From Heterobilharzia americana (taxonomy: Eukaryota; Platyhelminthes; Trematoda; Strigeidida; Schistosomatidae), in NCBI GenBank assembly GCA_944470555.2, contig OX104130.1:73971160-74035159 (forward strand): a DNA stretch of 64,000 nt. The letters are read 5' to 3'. The notes under the pieces are model-generated. The model did no database searches. It was given only the letters and a program-made list of their open reading frames with translations, and was not told the DNA's origin. Both the position numbers and the translations under genes were made by a program. How positions within the stretch are numbered: the first letter of the stretch is position 1; every line of letters begins with the position of its first letter. Of this stretch, positions 24,735 to 36,892 are shown piece after piece.

Positions 24735-24900
24735 GTTTACTTCAGACTAGTTGACCCTATAGGTTATGGCTTATCATTAGAACTTCGGGACATCTATCTC
24801 GAAGCATATCATAAGCTAGGACTAGACAGTTATGTATTTTGAGGTTAATGGGGTTTTCAGTGATTCTTCATCTGATGTCAGTAGATGATAAATTAATAAT
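24735..24900. repeat. Type A SINE remnant
   Basis: Shares GGTTATGGCTTATCATTAGAACTTCGGGA-like central sequence with 12010-12040 and 21830-21860, and ends ATGTCAGTAGATGAT. Head and hammerhead are not seen. Confidence 0.45.
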
Positions 24901-26000
24901 ATCTTAAAAATAAAATCCTCATATACCTGAGAACATAATATAGCCTAATTTTGATTCAACCTAATGTCAATCTATTATAGAATTAATGATTTAGAAAGAA
25001 ATTGATTAATCGAGTAACTGAAATTCACTCATCATACATTTATTGACCGCAAAGTCATTACCGATCAATAAATTCCCACGTATATACATATTTGTAAGCG
25101 TATTACAACACATACACATGTTCACATAAGTACAGACACATACTACAGATAGTGATTGGTGGAAGTATGTCCAGAAACTAAGACGTTCAATTCGATTCTT
25201 CAAACTTTAAATCCATTCCAACAACATAAATCAACGATATATACATATATTGCACAAGACATGGTTATCTAGCGTATTGGGCAATGAGTTCAGCTCTTAA
25301 TGAGAACGACATCACTCATTGAAACGTATATTACTGAAGCGAATAGATCGGTCTCAGTTGATACACAACATTCTTCTACGAAGACCTGAATATTGTTATG
25401 ATGTTGATTTGGATGGTATTTTCTTACTTAGTGATGGTTAGCAGTGAAATTCAAAACTCATAATTCGTCTTTGCTGTGTTGTAGATATGACTTTTGTGTA
25501 TTTGAAGCATTCACCAACGGGTTTTAGTCACATTGAGAACTATATTGTCCACCATGGTACAAGTACACCCTGCTGATGTGTCATAAATGAGATGAAATTG
25601 ATAACCACCACCAAATGAATATCATGATCACTCTTTTGGCACTAAAGGTTTGAAAACTATACGAAGGAAGCATTTGAAATGATGGGGAATATTGTGAGAA
25701 AATTGTGTTTGAACAAATACTGGCTTATTTATATAACAAGATTTTATGTTATGTCCAGTTGGAGTTTCTCTGGTATACCCATGGGATTCGCAGCCTCGAT
25801 ACTTACTGTATGGTACCCTGTCAAAAATATGTGGTGTTTCTTGTGAACACAGCTTTCTCAAAACTCTTGGTTTTCAAAACCATGTCAACTTCACAACACA
25901 TCAGAATGCAACAGTAGACTTGGTATTCGTCAGTGATACTGATTATATTTGAAACTCGAAAGAGAACCCCACTGTTCACCTCCGATCATTGTATTATACA
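24900..26000. other. Intergenic, no gene seen
   Basis: AT-rich apart from the weak Smalpha-like remnant at 25260. An open frame at 25705-25952 has no recognised homology. Confidence 0.4.
25260..25520 (-). repeat. Degenerate Smalpha-type remnant
   Basis: Scattered matches to 18965-19260: AACGACATCACTCATTG, TAGATCGGTCTCAGTTG and GTGATGGTTAGCAGTG. Too decayed to find a ribozyme core. Confidence 0.35.
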
Positions 26001-26006
26001 TGTTTT

Positions 26007-26818
26007 GCTCCAATCACCATCAACGGGAGAAACATAATGGAAGTAGCCTCCTTCACCTACCTACCTACCTACCTACCTAGCTAGGCAGGACAGCATCGTT
26101 TCAACTACAGACGGTGGCACAGACACACACGAACATGTCAAAACCAGTCAGGATCGGAAAGACAGCAAGACAGGCCTTCATTAACCTGAAATCAGTGTGC
26201 ACATCTACTGCATTCTACTCATCACAAACAACAACAACATCCCGATTTTCATCACGAATCGAGTGAAATCAGTCAGTGCTGCTTCTACGTGATGCTTGAT
26301 AGACTTGGTGTGTTACGAGAGTGATTTGCAACAAACTATAGACATACGTCATCAACAACTGCCACCTATGCTGTCTCGTTAGTGAGAGTGAAGCTGAGAT
26401 GGCGAGAATAATGAGAATAAGCAAGGAGGAAGTCACTGTGGCTGGCTGGCTGGCATCGAACCAATAAAGAACCTATCACTCAATAAACGTGCACTGGAAG
26501 TAAGTGGAGATGGATTGAACTGGATTAGATTGGGTATATACTGAGAAGGCCAATTGGGGACATCACGTGACAGGCCAGGTCAGGTGAGGTCAGGTCGTCG
26601 AGTGGAACCCGTATTGGGAAGCGACGAGTTGGGCGTTGGAGGTGAGGGTGAGTGTGACATTGAGGAGATGGTGTGATTAAGAAATGAGAGGTTGTGGGTA
26701 GTGGTGGAGTGGTGGAGTGAGGTTGAAAAGATTGTAGAGAATAGAGTGGAATGGAGACGTGCTACTGAATTGTTATGTTCTACTAGGAACTCAAGGGCCA
26801 AATAATAATAATAATAAT
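26007..26818 (+). pseudogene. RTE-1 LINE copy, 5'-truncated
   Basis: Begins exactly at GCTCCAATCACCATCAACGG, just after the codon-repeat site of the frame, and ends in a short TAA tail. It is nearly identical to 31080-31882 at a constant offset of 5073 bp. It contains an (ACCT)n run (26056-26079) and no usable frame. Confidence 0.88.
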
Positions 26819-27150
26819 GATTGAAGGTGAAATGAAAATCTGGCCTGCGGACGGATTCGAACCAGAGACTACTGGGTTTCTGGCCTGATGCTTTACTCAA
26901 CTAAGCTACGAGGTCTAAATGCTGATCAGGTCTTTATTTCACTTCAATCACCAAGGGTTTTGCGCAACTACCTTGGGAATTTGTGATACTTTACTACCGC
27001 TTGATCTTATTCATACTGGCTGCCTAGTCACGACTTCTCATGCCAATCCAAATGTGAATTAGATAGACGGAGCTTGTATGAATCCCAGCGCGGTCTAAAT
27101 TTTCAGTTCACTTGCAATCATCACTGAGTATAAATTCTAGTCTTCTAAAT
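26819..27150. repeat. Type C SINE, inverted pair
   Basis: A minus-strand copy (26819-26955) has B-box GGTTCGAATCC and A-box-like TAGCTTAGTTGAGTAAAGC. A plus-strand partial copy (27060-27150) has GAATCCCAGCGCGGTC and TAAATTTTCAGTTCAC. The minus copy follows the LINE tail directly. Confidence 0.65.
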
Positions 27151-27239
27151 CACGGTTATCTCAGATAGTCAAAATGATAATAGAACATATTTGACGGTGA
27201 TGTTTTAATCAACGCTATTGATGGTGTGACATGCTATCT

Positions 27240-28790
27240 CAAGTTTTGCCTAGATATCTGTTGCCCCAGTGAAAAACGTCTTCTTAGCTTCTATTGTATA
27301 TCTTCTCGCCAGTGATAATGCTGGTGCTTGTCGAGTGAACATTTTGATGAGATTGGAAATTAAATGTCTGAGTCTACAATATAACCAGAAACTTTTGTCA
27401 TGCAAAGGCTCTTCCAGAATGTGGAAACTTTTTAATGACCTCACTGGTATTAAACACCTCAATAAAGAAGTACGTGTTGATGTCTTTACTTTGAACATAT
27501 CGTTTATACGCCAACTCACCTGTCCCATCCTGCTATGTCCACACATTTGCAATGAAGAATACTGTCCAGAACTCATCGAGAAAGATGTTTTCAAATGTCT
27601 CAAATCCCGAACCCTTCAGTCAGTTTAGATCCGGATGGTTCGCCAAGTTTCATACTCACGAAATGTGCTGAAGTTGCTTGCCATCCGTTTGATAGATTTT
27701 TTGCAGAAAACGTCATACCATCTGCCTGGAAAGATATTAAGATAGTCCTCGTATCTAAGTCATGGACTCCAGGCACATGTCCAAAATTCCGTCCGATTGC
27801 AGTTACTTCTCTGTTCTTGAAAATAGCAAAGAAGCTAATAATACCAGTACCTGAACCCTTGTTAAAGGTTTTTGCAGATCCTAATCAATTTGCATATAAA
27901 AGCAGAAGAAGCACTCTGGATGCCACCACTGTTTTGGATCACAAAAATGCTTATACTTCAGCATTCCACTGTGTCCCAAGATCTCTTTTGCTGGACAAGC
28001 TCACCTGGACAAATACTGTCTGCTGAACAATCAGCTAACTGCATTCCTGCTTCTCTGAAATGAAAAAATATACTTTACACTGGAAGGGAGGCGGTGCACC
28101 TCATTGTTTACTATGACCCGTGTCCCCCAAAGTAACGTCCTTTCCCTCGGTTTTTTCTCCTCCTTTCTATATGACTAACCATCTTCACATAGTATCAATT
28201 TTATCAAATATACCGATGACCTGAGATCTTTTATACCTGTCTTCTCTTCAAGAGATTCTTCCAAATTGAACGATCTCGAACCTGCTGTTAGACGATGGTC
28301 CTCCATGAATGGTCTTATGCTTAATTCTTCAAAATGTCAGACCATAAACTTTAATCTGAGACGCTAACATAACCAATATAAATTGGCTAGGTGTTTTACT
28401 GATGGCTGTGTATTAGAGAATGTTACAAATGTGGTTAATCTCGATGTGTGTTTTCCTTCGGACCACTCCTGATCCTCCTATATCTTACTGCTTTCTAAAA
28501 GAATTTTCCGCTTAACTTTGTATAGTAGGAAGCTGAGAGTATCTGGTATAACTCAGCCTGTTCCCTTGTGCTTTATAAACTCCTGTTGTTCCCCTTTATT
28601 CCTTTATGGGTTACTGAAGAAACACTATGGTGTATTCAGTAGAAATTTGGTGAGTGTCAGGAGAACTAAACCTTCTATTTGAAACTGTTGTGGATAAGCG
28701 TATTAACTCTTGTTAACATCTGGTAGGAGTTATTTTATCCGATGATCAGCATCCTCTTCACTCAAAGTTTTCTGTATGTCGGGCATCTCG
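27240..28790 (+). pseudogene. CR1-like LINE reverse transcriptase relic
   Basis: Translated pieces in order: WKLFNDLTGIKHLN (27420), then LDPDGSPSFILTKCAEVACH, IPSAWKDIKIVLVSKS, KFRPIAVTSLFLKIAKKL, DPNQFAYKSRRSTLDATTVL (about 27620-27940), RVPQSNVLS (28120), FIKYTDDL (catalytic box as YTDD, about 28200) and LNSSKCQTINF (28320). This is the RT order of CR1-clade LINEs, of which SR1 is the known schistosome member. Two open stretches (27269-27628, 27595-28026) overlap by a frame change, and later frames contain stops. Endonuclease region not found. Confidence 0.75.
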
Positions 28791-28894
28791 AAAGACAAGG
28801 AGCAAGTACTTAAGAGAAGTTTAATCTCTTATTTTAGTTGTTATTAGTGTGATTTTGAAAGTGAATACAACATTGATCGCTTTGGGAATGGCTT

Positions 28895-29010
28895 TAAATG
28901 CCACCAACCAATTATACTTCGGTTTTTAATGGAAATCTGCCTTTCTAGCGAAAATGAAGAAACCTAATTGGTTATTTCGATCGTTGCTATGGCGATTTTT
29001 ATTTCACTAT
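28895..29010. repeat. MITE-like repeat, copy 4
   Basis: Contains GAAGAAACCTAATTGGTTAT, the inverse of the AACCAATTAGGTTTCTTC end shared by the group. Confidence 0.5.
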
Positions 29011-29650
29011 GAGTCATGCACACATTGGTGAGTGGAATAACACACACAACAATATGTGGGCTGATAGCATACTAAGTCTATGTGATATTCTAAAATGGGT
29101 TTATTTGCCTTGTGTGGTGTTCAGTCGGTAATGTAGTGAAATTTCAGCTGTATTCAAAGGAAGCCTTTCGTGTGTAGCTAAATTTCTGAGTTTGAGATGT
29201 TAGAATGTAAAGTATTTATATTACGCACAACCGTTTGAAATAAATGATGACTTGGACAAAGATGTTGCTGCTAAAACTCGTCAGTGGTGTACAGAAGGCA
29301 TTAGAGATGTGAATGGTAGTCGTTGTTAGCATCAAGGTTAGAAAAAACATAACGAAGACACGAATGTCAACAATCATGATATTTTCGTTCATTGAATTTT
29401 ATGTTTTTGATGAGTCACTGACTTCTATTTTCATGCATGCGATCGACGCAACTCAATCACAATGGCTCAAAACCTTTTCCATGCCTAGCCATTACGATGG
29501 ATCACTTGTACAGCTTTGTTAAATGACACCACTTAATGAATCTTAAGTGAGAATGCGTAAGCTATAAAACTGAGTGACCTATTTCCCACTAACTGGTAGT
29601 TGTTACATGTGTACTACAAGTAGCAAAACAAAAGGTAATGATTCTAAGGA
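29010..29650. other. Intergenic, no gene seen
   Basis: No recognised motif. The 69-codon frame at 29313-29522 shows no signature. Confidence 0.4.
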
Positions 29651-29654
29651 GATT

Positions 29655-29960
29655 TTTGTCGTCGACTGACGTCAGTTAGACAGTCAACGTAAATGAACGA
29701 TCTCTGGACAAATTTTTCGTCCTAGTCTGGGACATCTGAACAGTGCACTCTGTTAGGTAACAAACCCAGCTGTCATGCTACTCGGAAAATGTGTGCATAT
29801 GTGTGCAGTAGCCAATGAGGTAGACATGTATAGCGACTGGTCATACTACCTAGCAGCTTAAAACTCGACAGGAGAATCTGGGTTCGAACCCGTTACTTAC
29901 TGGCTGAAAGTCGAATGCTTAGACCGATTAGCCATAGGCCAAATGGGAGTATTAGGTTCT
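29655..29960 (-). repeat. Type A SINE, diverged
   Basis: Minus-strand head TATGGCTAATCGGTCTAAGC (A-box) and GGGTTCGAACCC (B-box) form a good tRNA-like pair. The hammerhead block (29752-29700) keeps GTCCCAGACTAGGACGAAAA, but its CTGAGGA is lost. Confidence 0.65.
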
Positions 29961-30284
29961 ATGATATAAATGTCACTTCCACACTACGCTATACTACTAA
30001 GAAGTCAGTTAATAACTCACATACTACTCAAATAAAGAAAACACTATGGATCAAAAGTAGTCTCATAAACCTAGCCCCTTGACAGTACTGTAAAGCCGTT
30101 TCATGATAAAAAAAATTCCATAAAATATGAATATGTACGAGAAGGTATGACTTCATTTTCCCACCTCTCATAGTGGAAAGGTCTAGGGAGCAAAAAGAAC
30201 ACGTTATCGACCCATAAACTGTAGAAATTAGAAGACTCGGTTAGAAAGTAAATTCATCTCAGTTATCTACCTTTGTGTCTGTCA

Positions 30285-30450
30285 AGATTCACTGGTTTCA
30301 GTATGACTTTCCCTGAGAAAATGATATGAGTTGAACAACCATGCAAAACTTAGAAGCACTAGATAGAGGTTTCTGCCTGGTTTAGGGATTCTCAATAATC
30401 CGCATCTATGACGCCTTAATCGTAATCATGGGATTCCTGAAGCAGCAAAT
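30285..30450 (-). repeat. Type A SINE, strongly decayed
   Basis: Recognisable only from spaced matches: TGAACAACCATGCAAAACTTAG, AAGCACTAGATAGAGGTTTC, and GGGATTCTCAATAATC. Confidence 0.35.
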
Positions 30451-30639
30451 TTCAAGTGTTTCAATGCATTACTTTGTACACATTTAAAAGAACTGCTAAA
30501 CACCAAATATTACTATACTAAAGGCCGTGAGATTCCATTCACTTTTGTTCTCCTCGAGAAGTTGAAGGATCCACGTCAGTCAGCTGACTATTTAAAACTT
30601 CTAGTGCTCCACTGAAGTACATCATAACTATTTATTAAA

Positions 30640-31882
30640 TTTTTGGAAATTGGATTGTGTCCGTCATACCGTTGTACCTTATTCAACAACTATATGAAGA
30701 CACCACACGCAAAAAGATCTACAATGGGAAGCTCAGTGACACCATGTGAAGTGAAGACAGCAGTAAGACAAGGCTGCCACCTACTATCACCCATGCACAT
30801 CCTGATTGTCGTCAACTACATCATACAACAACATATGAGGAATGAGAACAGGGGGATACAATGGACCAGGGAAAAGATCCTACAACATTTGGATTTCGTC
30901 AACCATGATCACTTGTGTCTAATGTCACACAAACGTGAAAATGTAGAGGCGAAAACTAACAGGTTGACAGGAGAGGCAGGGCAGCGATTATGGGACTTCA
31001 AGTGAATATGGAGAAGAGAGAGGTGATGAAGATACCCAACCAACACCACCACCACCACCACCAACAACAACAACAAGGAGCTCCAATCACCATCAACGGG
31101 AGAAACATAATGGAAGTAGCCTCCTTCACCTACCTACCTACCTACCTACCTAGCTAGGCAGGACAGCATCGTTTCAACTACAGACGGTGGCACAGACACA
31201 CACGAACATGTCAAAACCAGTCAGGATCGGAAAGACAGCAAGACAGGCCTTCATTAACCTGAAATCAGTGTGCACATCTACTGCATTCTACTCATCACAA
31301 ACAACAACAACATCCCGATTTTCAACATGAATCGAGTGAAATCAGTCAGTGCTGCTTCTACGTGATGCTTGATAGACTTGGTGTGTTACGAGAGTGATTT
31401 GCAACAAACTATAGACATACGTCATCAACAACTGCCACCTATGCTGTCTCGTTAGTGAGAGTGAAGCTGAGATGGCGAGAATAATGAGAATAAGCAAGGA
31501 GGAAGTCACTGTGGCTGGCTGGCTGGCATCGAACCAATAAAGAACCTATCACTCAATAAACGTGCACTGGAAGTAAGTGGAGATGGATTGAACTGGATTA
31601 GATTGGGTATATACTGAGAAGGCCAATTGGGGACATCACGTGACAGGCCAGGTCAGGTGAGGTCAGGTCGTCGAGTGGAACCCGTATTGGGAAGCGACGA
31701 GTTGGGCGTTGGAGTTGAGGGTGAGGATGACATTGAGGAGATGGTGTGATTAAGAAATGAGAGGTTGTGGGTAGTGGTGGAGTGGTGGAGTGAGGTTGAA
31801 AAGATTGTAGAGAATAGAGTGGAATGGAGACGTGCTACTGAATTGGTATGTTCTACTAGGAACTCAAGGGCCAAATAATAAT
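30640..31882 (+). pseudogene. RTE-1 LINE copy, 5'-truncated
   Basis: Begins in the RT palm (CTTATTCAACAACTATATGA), with SDTM*SEDSSKTRLPPT-like sequence matching SDAFEVKTGVKQGCLLSP. The FADD box region reads LDFVNHDHLCLMSH, so the catalytic Asp pair is lost. It carries (ACC)n(AAC)n at the codon-repeat site (31042-31076) and (ACCT)n at 31130-31153. A 120-residue open frame remains at 30643-31005. Confidence 0.88.
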
Positions 31883-32039
31883 TGTAATACTAGTGTAGCG
31901 ATAAATAATACTGGAAAATCTGTAGCCTGATGTTCGACGAGATAGAAGATTGATACCGGCCTACATAGTTTTTCCAGAAAAGAAGAGATAATTCAGCGAA
32001 GAAAATTTCCTCTACTCGATGATATCATTTTCTAGAGCT

Positions 32040-33390
32040 GTATTATCATGTGTATATACATCACAAACATACACTAGTAATCTAACTTTCAACAATAGGG
32101 TATAATTGCATCAATTAGCTGATGCTAAGAAACTGGAATCAAAATGGAAAGTAGTTGCGTGATGATCTTCTAGATAATGGAAATAACAATGAAGGCAGTG
32201 AGTTTGACAAGATGGAAATTGTTGGTAGGTGAGAAATACAAACATTCAGTATCCACTTGACGGCAGATATATGGACGTAAAGAAGGTGAAATATGAGACA
32301 AGTTTCATAATGAAGGTGATAATAACTAAGTAATTATAATGAATTTAACAAAGAGTTGTGAAAGTGTTAAGACCATGGTAAGCTACGAGACTGAACATAC
32401 TTCTTCTACACGCAGAGATCAGGTTTGAATTGATGAATTGTCAGTGCTTCGGGTGTGCACACCTGGTGAAGGAGTATTTCTTTTGTAGTATTCCATTTGA
32501 CTCTATAAACGACCTTGGTCGAGCCATACGTCCAGAGTTGACCAAATGTTCAAGAATTGAACTGTTAATTGATTTACATTCTCTCCTAGACAAATATACA
32601 GGATAGTGCTTAGAGATACGTTTGGAAAGTGTGCACTTTGTGCGGTCTATATAATTAGCTCCATAGAAGCAAGTAAATTTGTAGACACACATTGAGGTGA
32701 CCCAAAGCTGAAACTTGTCCTTGACGCACTCCGGAACCACTTACTGACTAGAGGAGCTGATCTATAGCTTCGCAGTGAAGAATGTCTTCTTTAGCGATCT
32801 GGACAGTTGGTTCTTCAGGAGCTCTGCTGCCATATCGCTTTTGAAACCAAGGTCTATGGAACTGTGAGTACCTGCTCCGTATTCTGTTTTAATTTCAAGT
32901 TTTTCTCAATAAATCTGGATGGTTATCCATTTTGCATGAGAATCTTTTGTAGTTTGTCTAATTCACCGTTTATAGTACCACTTTTAGAGATTCTTCTGAC
33001 TTGAAGATAAAGAATGGATCAGATTCCTTTTTCTGGTAAAATGCACCCACCTATGAAAATTCAAGTGTTATCCATTCCATGTATGTTTCGTATAAATCAA
33101 TCTCTGAAGAAAACCATCTAGTCTCCATTTCAATAAGACATCGAGAAAATGGAATCCTCAGTTCTCTTCAAATTTTGATGTGAAGTTGATCGAAGGGTGA
33201 TAATCGTTGAACTTTTTAACTATTATCCCACTATCTGTATTTTGATCACATATGATGAATGTATCATCCATATATCTTTCATATACGTAGAAACTATCGA
33301 TTGTTGAGTGCAGCATACCAGAATTGGTTAAGCTGAAGGTGGACAGTGAAGCCTCCAAGCCATTTGGTACGTTGTCGTGTTGGAAGTCAA
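32040..33390 (-). pseudogene. Penelope-like element, RT palm to GIY-YIG and 3' end
   Basis: The minus strand reads YERYMDDTFIICDQN (catalytic YMDD, near 33280), KKFNDYHPSINFTS, then pieces of FHFLDVLL and KRNLIHSLSSS, then AELLKNQLSRSLKKTFFTAK and the GIY-YIG domain CVYKFTCFYGANYIDRTK..LSKRISKHYP (near 32690-32600), in which YIG has become YID. These two enzymes define PLEs: RT plus a single-strand-nicking GIY-YIG nuclease. Frames are broken. The 3' part (32040-32440) resembles 43695-44200. Confidence 0.8.
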
Positions 33391-33399
33391 TCGTGCATT

Positions 33400-34140
33400 A
33401 ACAACTAATTACTTATTATTGACAGGAAAGTTTTGAAAAGTTGTATTGTGAAACAGTAACCTACGGGGTCAATCAGGTTAGATGTGAGGATGGATACTCA
33501 CCGATGATATTTTATAATGGTTTTCGTCATATTACGTGCTGATAGAAGCTGGAGAGTATACGCCTGCTTTTTCTAACCCATTTGCTGAGTGGTAAATTTT
33601 CCACCACACCACCTGATGGTCATTGACTCCATCTCTTTTTCAACATCTTTGGTGTAGACTTGTGAATAGTGTTAAATTGGGAAGAAAATACCACTCAGTA
33701 CTCTTTGACGTCCAACGGTTCCCCACTAGAAGTTGATCCATTGTGACAACTCCTGTAAATTAATATGAGTAATGTCAGTCTATATTCAAAGCTCCGGATC
33801 ATGATATCTTTCATATATCGATTCATTTGCATCTGCTTTACTTCAGAAAAATTCATGAAGAGCTAACTTACTCATCTACCTAAAGGCTTATCTGTCTGCT
33901 AATGCCAATGAATGAAAAAACAGAAAAAAGTCCACGCACTTGTTATTGTTTTGTTAACAAGAGTCCTTTGAACTTAAAATTTTTTATGGTGACCTTCAGC
34001 TGGAGGTTGTGTAGCTCGTTTATGAATTCAGAAAATCTACCAACTGGTCCCATGATTGATTCTCTGTAGGAATAAATACATGCATACATAATTGTGACAA
34101 AGTATAGTGTACTTCGGTATGCGACAGATTTCTTTCTGTA
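33400..34140. other. No gene identified
   Basis: Possibly more decayed PLE, since it lies directly 5' of the PLE relic on the minus strand, but I could not match any motif. Confidence 0.35.
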
Positions 34141-34400
34141 CTTTAAAAGGTTATTATCGCAGTGATAACAACTACTCTGATTTTGTTGAGTATTCTACAT
34201 CTGCTAACTTCAGTTGGTTGGAGGCAGTCGACAGGAAGCTCTAGACCTAGGTTTCGTGCTTCTTGGTACTCGTCACTAAGGTGTATCAGCAACCTCAACG
34301 GAACTGATGTCCCGCCTGAGGTTCGAACCCGCCTCACCCATTGTTGTAGTCAGTGACTTTACCATCGAGTTATTCGGGCCACGATTGAAATTGGTTGCAC
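34140..34400 (-). repeat. Type B hammerhead SINE
   Basis: Minus-strand order: GAATAACTCGATGGTAAAGT (A-box-like), GGGTTCGAACCTC (B-box), then TGACGAG, CACGAAACCTAGGTC (34261-34244) and TTCCTGTCGACTGCCTCCAA. It faces the plus-strand copy at 34440. Confidence 0.65.
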
Positions 34401-34439
34401 TCTCGTGACCAATTAGCACATGTAAACCAGTCCTACAGG

Positions 34440-34750
34440 AGGTCAACCGCGGTCGGAATAGTTCAGTGGTAAAATACAGCACTAGGTGACGCGAGTTCGA
34501 ATCTCGGGTGGGACATCGGTTCCATCGAGGTTGCGGACACGCCTTACTGACGAGTGACAAAAAGCACGAAACCTAGGTCCAGAGCTTCCTGCCGATTGCC
34601 TCCAACCAACTAACATCTACCAATGTGCACAGCAATGCAGAGCTTCCTTGCTTGGTTGCCACATTGCAAATATGATTGGTAGGATTCGGTCTGCACTCAG
34701 GACTAGACAATGTGAAATTGGTTGTACTCCCATGACCAATCAATACATCT
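34440..34750 (+). repeat. Type B hammerhead SINE
   Basis: A-box-like TAGTTCAGTGGTAAAATACAG, B-box GAGTTCGAATCTC, hammerhead-like core (34547-34579), then CTTCCTGCCGATTGCCTCCA and a long 3' part ending near GACCAATCAATAC. Homologues are 34140-34400 and 41270-41530. Confidence 0.7.
34547..34579 (+). ncRNA. Hammerhead-like core, type B
   Basis: CTGACGA (34547-34553), GTG/CAC short stem II, GAAA (34568-34571), self-complementary CCTAGG as stem III, and TC (34578-34579). Every invariant core base is present, but stem I pairs poorly (GCCTTA with CAGAGC), so activity is doubtful. Confidence 0.5.
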
Positions 34751-34759
34751 GCTGACTTC

Positions 34760-35485
34760 AACTCATGTTTATTTCACATCAGTTGATTATTCCTATGCAA
34801 TTATCCCCTCCATATTTTCCTGGCAACAGCCTGGCAGAAATTGCAATTTTACAAAGATTGTTGCTTAGTAGATGTGGAAATCAATTAACTTCCAACTGAG
34901 TGAAGGTAAAACAGGGTATTAAATCTGTTGAAATTGTTGAAACAATGAAGTAATATTCTTCACAGAATCTTCTTTAAAATGAAACAATTAACTGAAGTTT
35001 CATTAACTCGGTTCACTAAATTTACTGGTTATTGATTTTAGCCTCAATACCACATCACCTTAATGTCACTCCCTTTGGTCTTTTGAATCACCTTTGACCT
35101 TTCTGATTACTGATATACTATGTAGGACATTTACATATATATATTATATAGGCATCAAACAATGAGTATATGCTCATCCAATCAGCGTTTAACCTGAGAT
35201 TAGAAACCAACCAATAGAGATATTGAAATTACAGACTGGGATTTGTCGTGGTCTGACATTTAGAATAATTTAATCGAAAAGAAGTAAATGTAAATTGTTG
35301 CGTGACTCCTCTAATATTAGACTAAGTAATAGGCTTCAATTGCTAGAAGAAAAGAATAGCATTCAGAAATATACTACTAGTTGAAGTAAGTAGCTCCACG
35401 CTATGCACATTAGTAGGTGGTTACTGTCAGTCAGACGAGAATTAATTTAAACATACGACGAACTATTGATTATAGTTTTAGAATA

Positions 35486-35519
<34 letters not shown>

Positions 35520-35690
35520 GGTTATAGCTTGGGACTGTAGAGTTTCTTAGAAAATTGGTGGAATACGCAGGAAGGTTTAGTGTAGGCAAATGGTTAGGAA
35601 TGCCATAAATGAATCAAGATGTATATCTTATGGGCTAGCCCATCTTGTTTGATTATTATAATAATAGTACTAATAATTACTTTTCAAGTT
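34760..35690. other. Intergenic with (GA)n
   Basis: No gene seen. Contains a (GA)n run at about 35493-35518 after a short GT run. Confidence 0.45.
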
Positions 35691-36265
35691 GGTATTCATC
35701 ATCGACTGATATCACTTGGAGGAACATTGAAAACCTGGGTTCACTGGACAGCTGTTTCGTCCTAGTATGGGACTCGTCAAAAGTGCATGACCTAATCACA
35801 TCAAGTATCGAACCCAGGACCTTCAGGCTCCGTGACCAGCACGTTACTATTGAGCTACCGGGTCGGAATCCAGTGGTTCGTATTTTCTACCTTCGTCAGT
35901 TCTATTGCTCATAGGTGACTCGCCTCGAGAGGTGATTCCTGAAATTCCGGGGAGAAGTCGTGACCAGTGGGGTCAACCAAGTCGAACATGTGGACAGTTA
36001 CTCAACCATGATACTGGATAGAAGTCACGCTATATCGTGAACTGACAGAAGTAGGGAATATGGACCATTGTATTTCGACCCAGTAACTCAATGGTAATGT
36101 GCTGGCCGCGGAACTTGAAGGCCATGGGTCCAAAAGCTAATGCGGCGAGGTCAGGGTGCGTACTACTAAGGTGTCCCACACTAGGATGAAACAGCTGTCC
36201 GGTGATCTCAGATTTTCAGTGTTCCTCTAAATGACATCAGTCTGTGATGAATTCCAACCTAAAAT
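35690..36265. repeat. Type A SINE, inverted head-to-head pair
   Basis: Minus copy (35690-35935) with tail ATTCATCATCGACTGATATC, hammerhead near 35795-35742 (core TTGACGA, GAAA, CAGCTG, TC) and tRNA-like head. The plus copy (35935-36265) has GTGACCAGTGGGGTC, CAGTAACTCAATGGTAATG, a worn B-box and GGATGAAACAGCTGTCC. Tails face outward again. Confidence 0.75.
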
Positions 36266-36279
36266 CAATAATTTTCAGA

Positions 36280-36740
36280 ATAGTTTCAGATTATGTAACC
36301 ACAATGTGTCCGCCTGAAAGACTCTTGCTTATATAAATGGTAAACAACTGATGTCATAGTGAGATAAAAAGGGTGGAAAAGTTCAAACGAATTAAATTTA
36401 TAATCCCTCTGAAAAGCAAATAACTCAGTGAATTCATGAAACATACTGCTGAATGATGTCAATCTTTGTATAAAACATTACAGTGGCTGGGATTTCACAT
36501 GAGAGAAATATAGATTCTTAGTCCATATTTTCGATGAAAAATTCGTGAGATTGTCTCAACCCTAATATATACTATAAGTTAGATAATCATTCAGTTTCGG
36601 ACATATCAGTAATTTAACTTGCTGAGATCAATTTAGACAGATATACCGTTAATGAGCGTGTTCTTAAACGACTGTTCAGTATTACCATCATTTTGGTCAA
36701 GTTAATGTAATTTGTACAGCATACCAATACTGATGTAGAG
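36280..36740. other. Intergenic, no gene seen
   Basis: AT-rich, no recognisable motif. Confidence 0.4.
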
Positions 36741-36744
36741 GCAA

Positions 36745-36892
36745 ATTATTCCCAAAAATCAGTAGCCAGCCTAGGGTTCGACGAGAATCAGTATTGTTAT
36801 TGGCCTTCAAAATTCTAACAGACTGGCTAAGCTGAAGGCACGCGATTCAGCATCCAAATGATTTGGCACGTTGTCCTATTACGCTTCATTTT
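36745..36892 (+). repeat. PLE LTR-like sequence, left half
   Basis: CCAAAAATCAGTAGCCAGCC, then GGCTAAGCTGAAGGC and TTTGGCACGTTGTCC, match 52433-52560 of the PLE arm. It is interrupted by the RTE-1 copy and continues at 38485. Confidence 0.65.

Noticed and set aside
25705..25952. Two overlapping plus-strand frames of about 70 codons
   Set aside because: No recognisable family, no splice or promoter context, and no similarity to other parts of the window.
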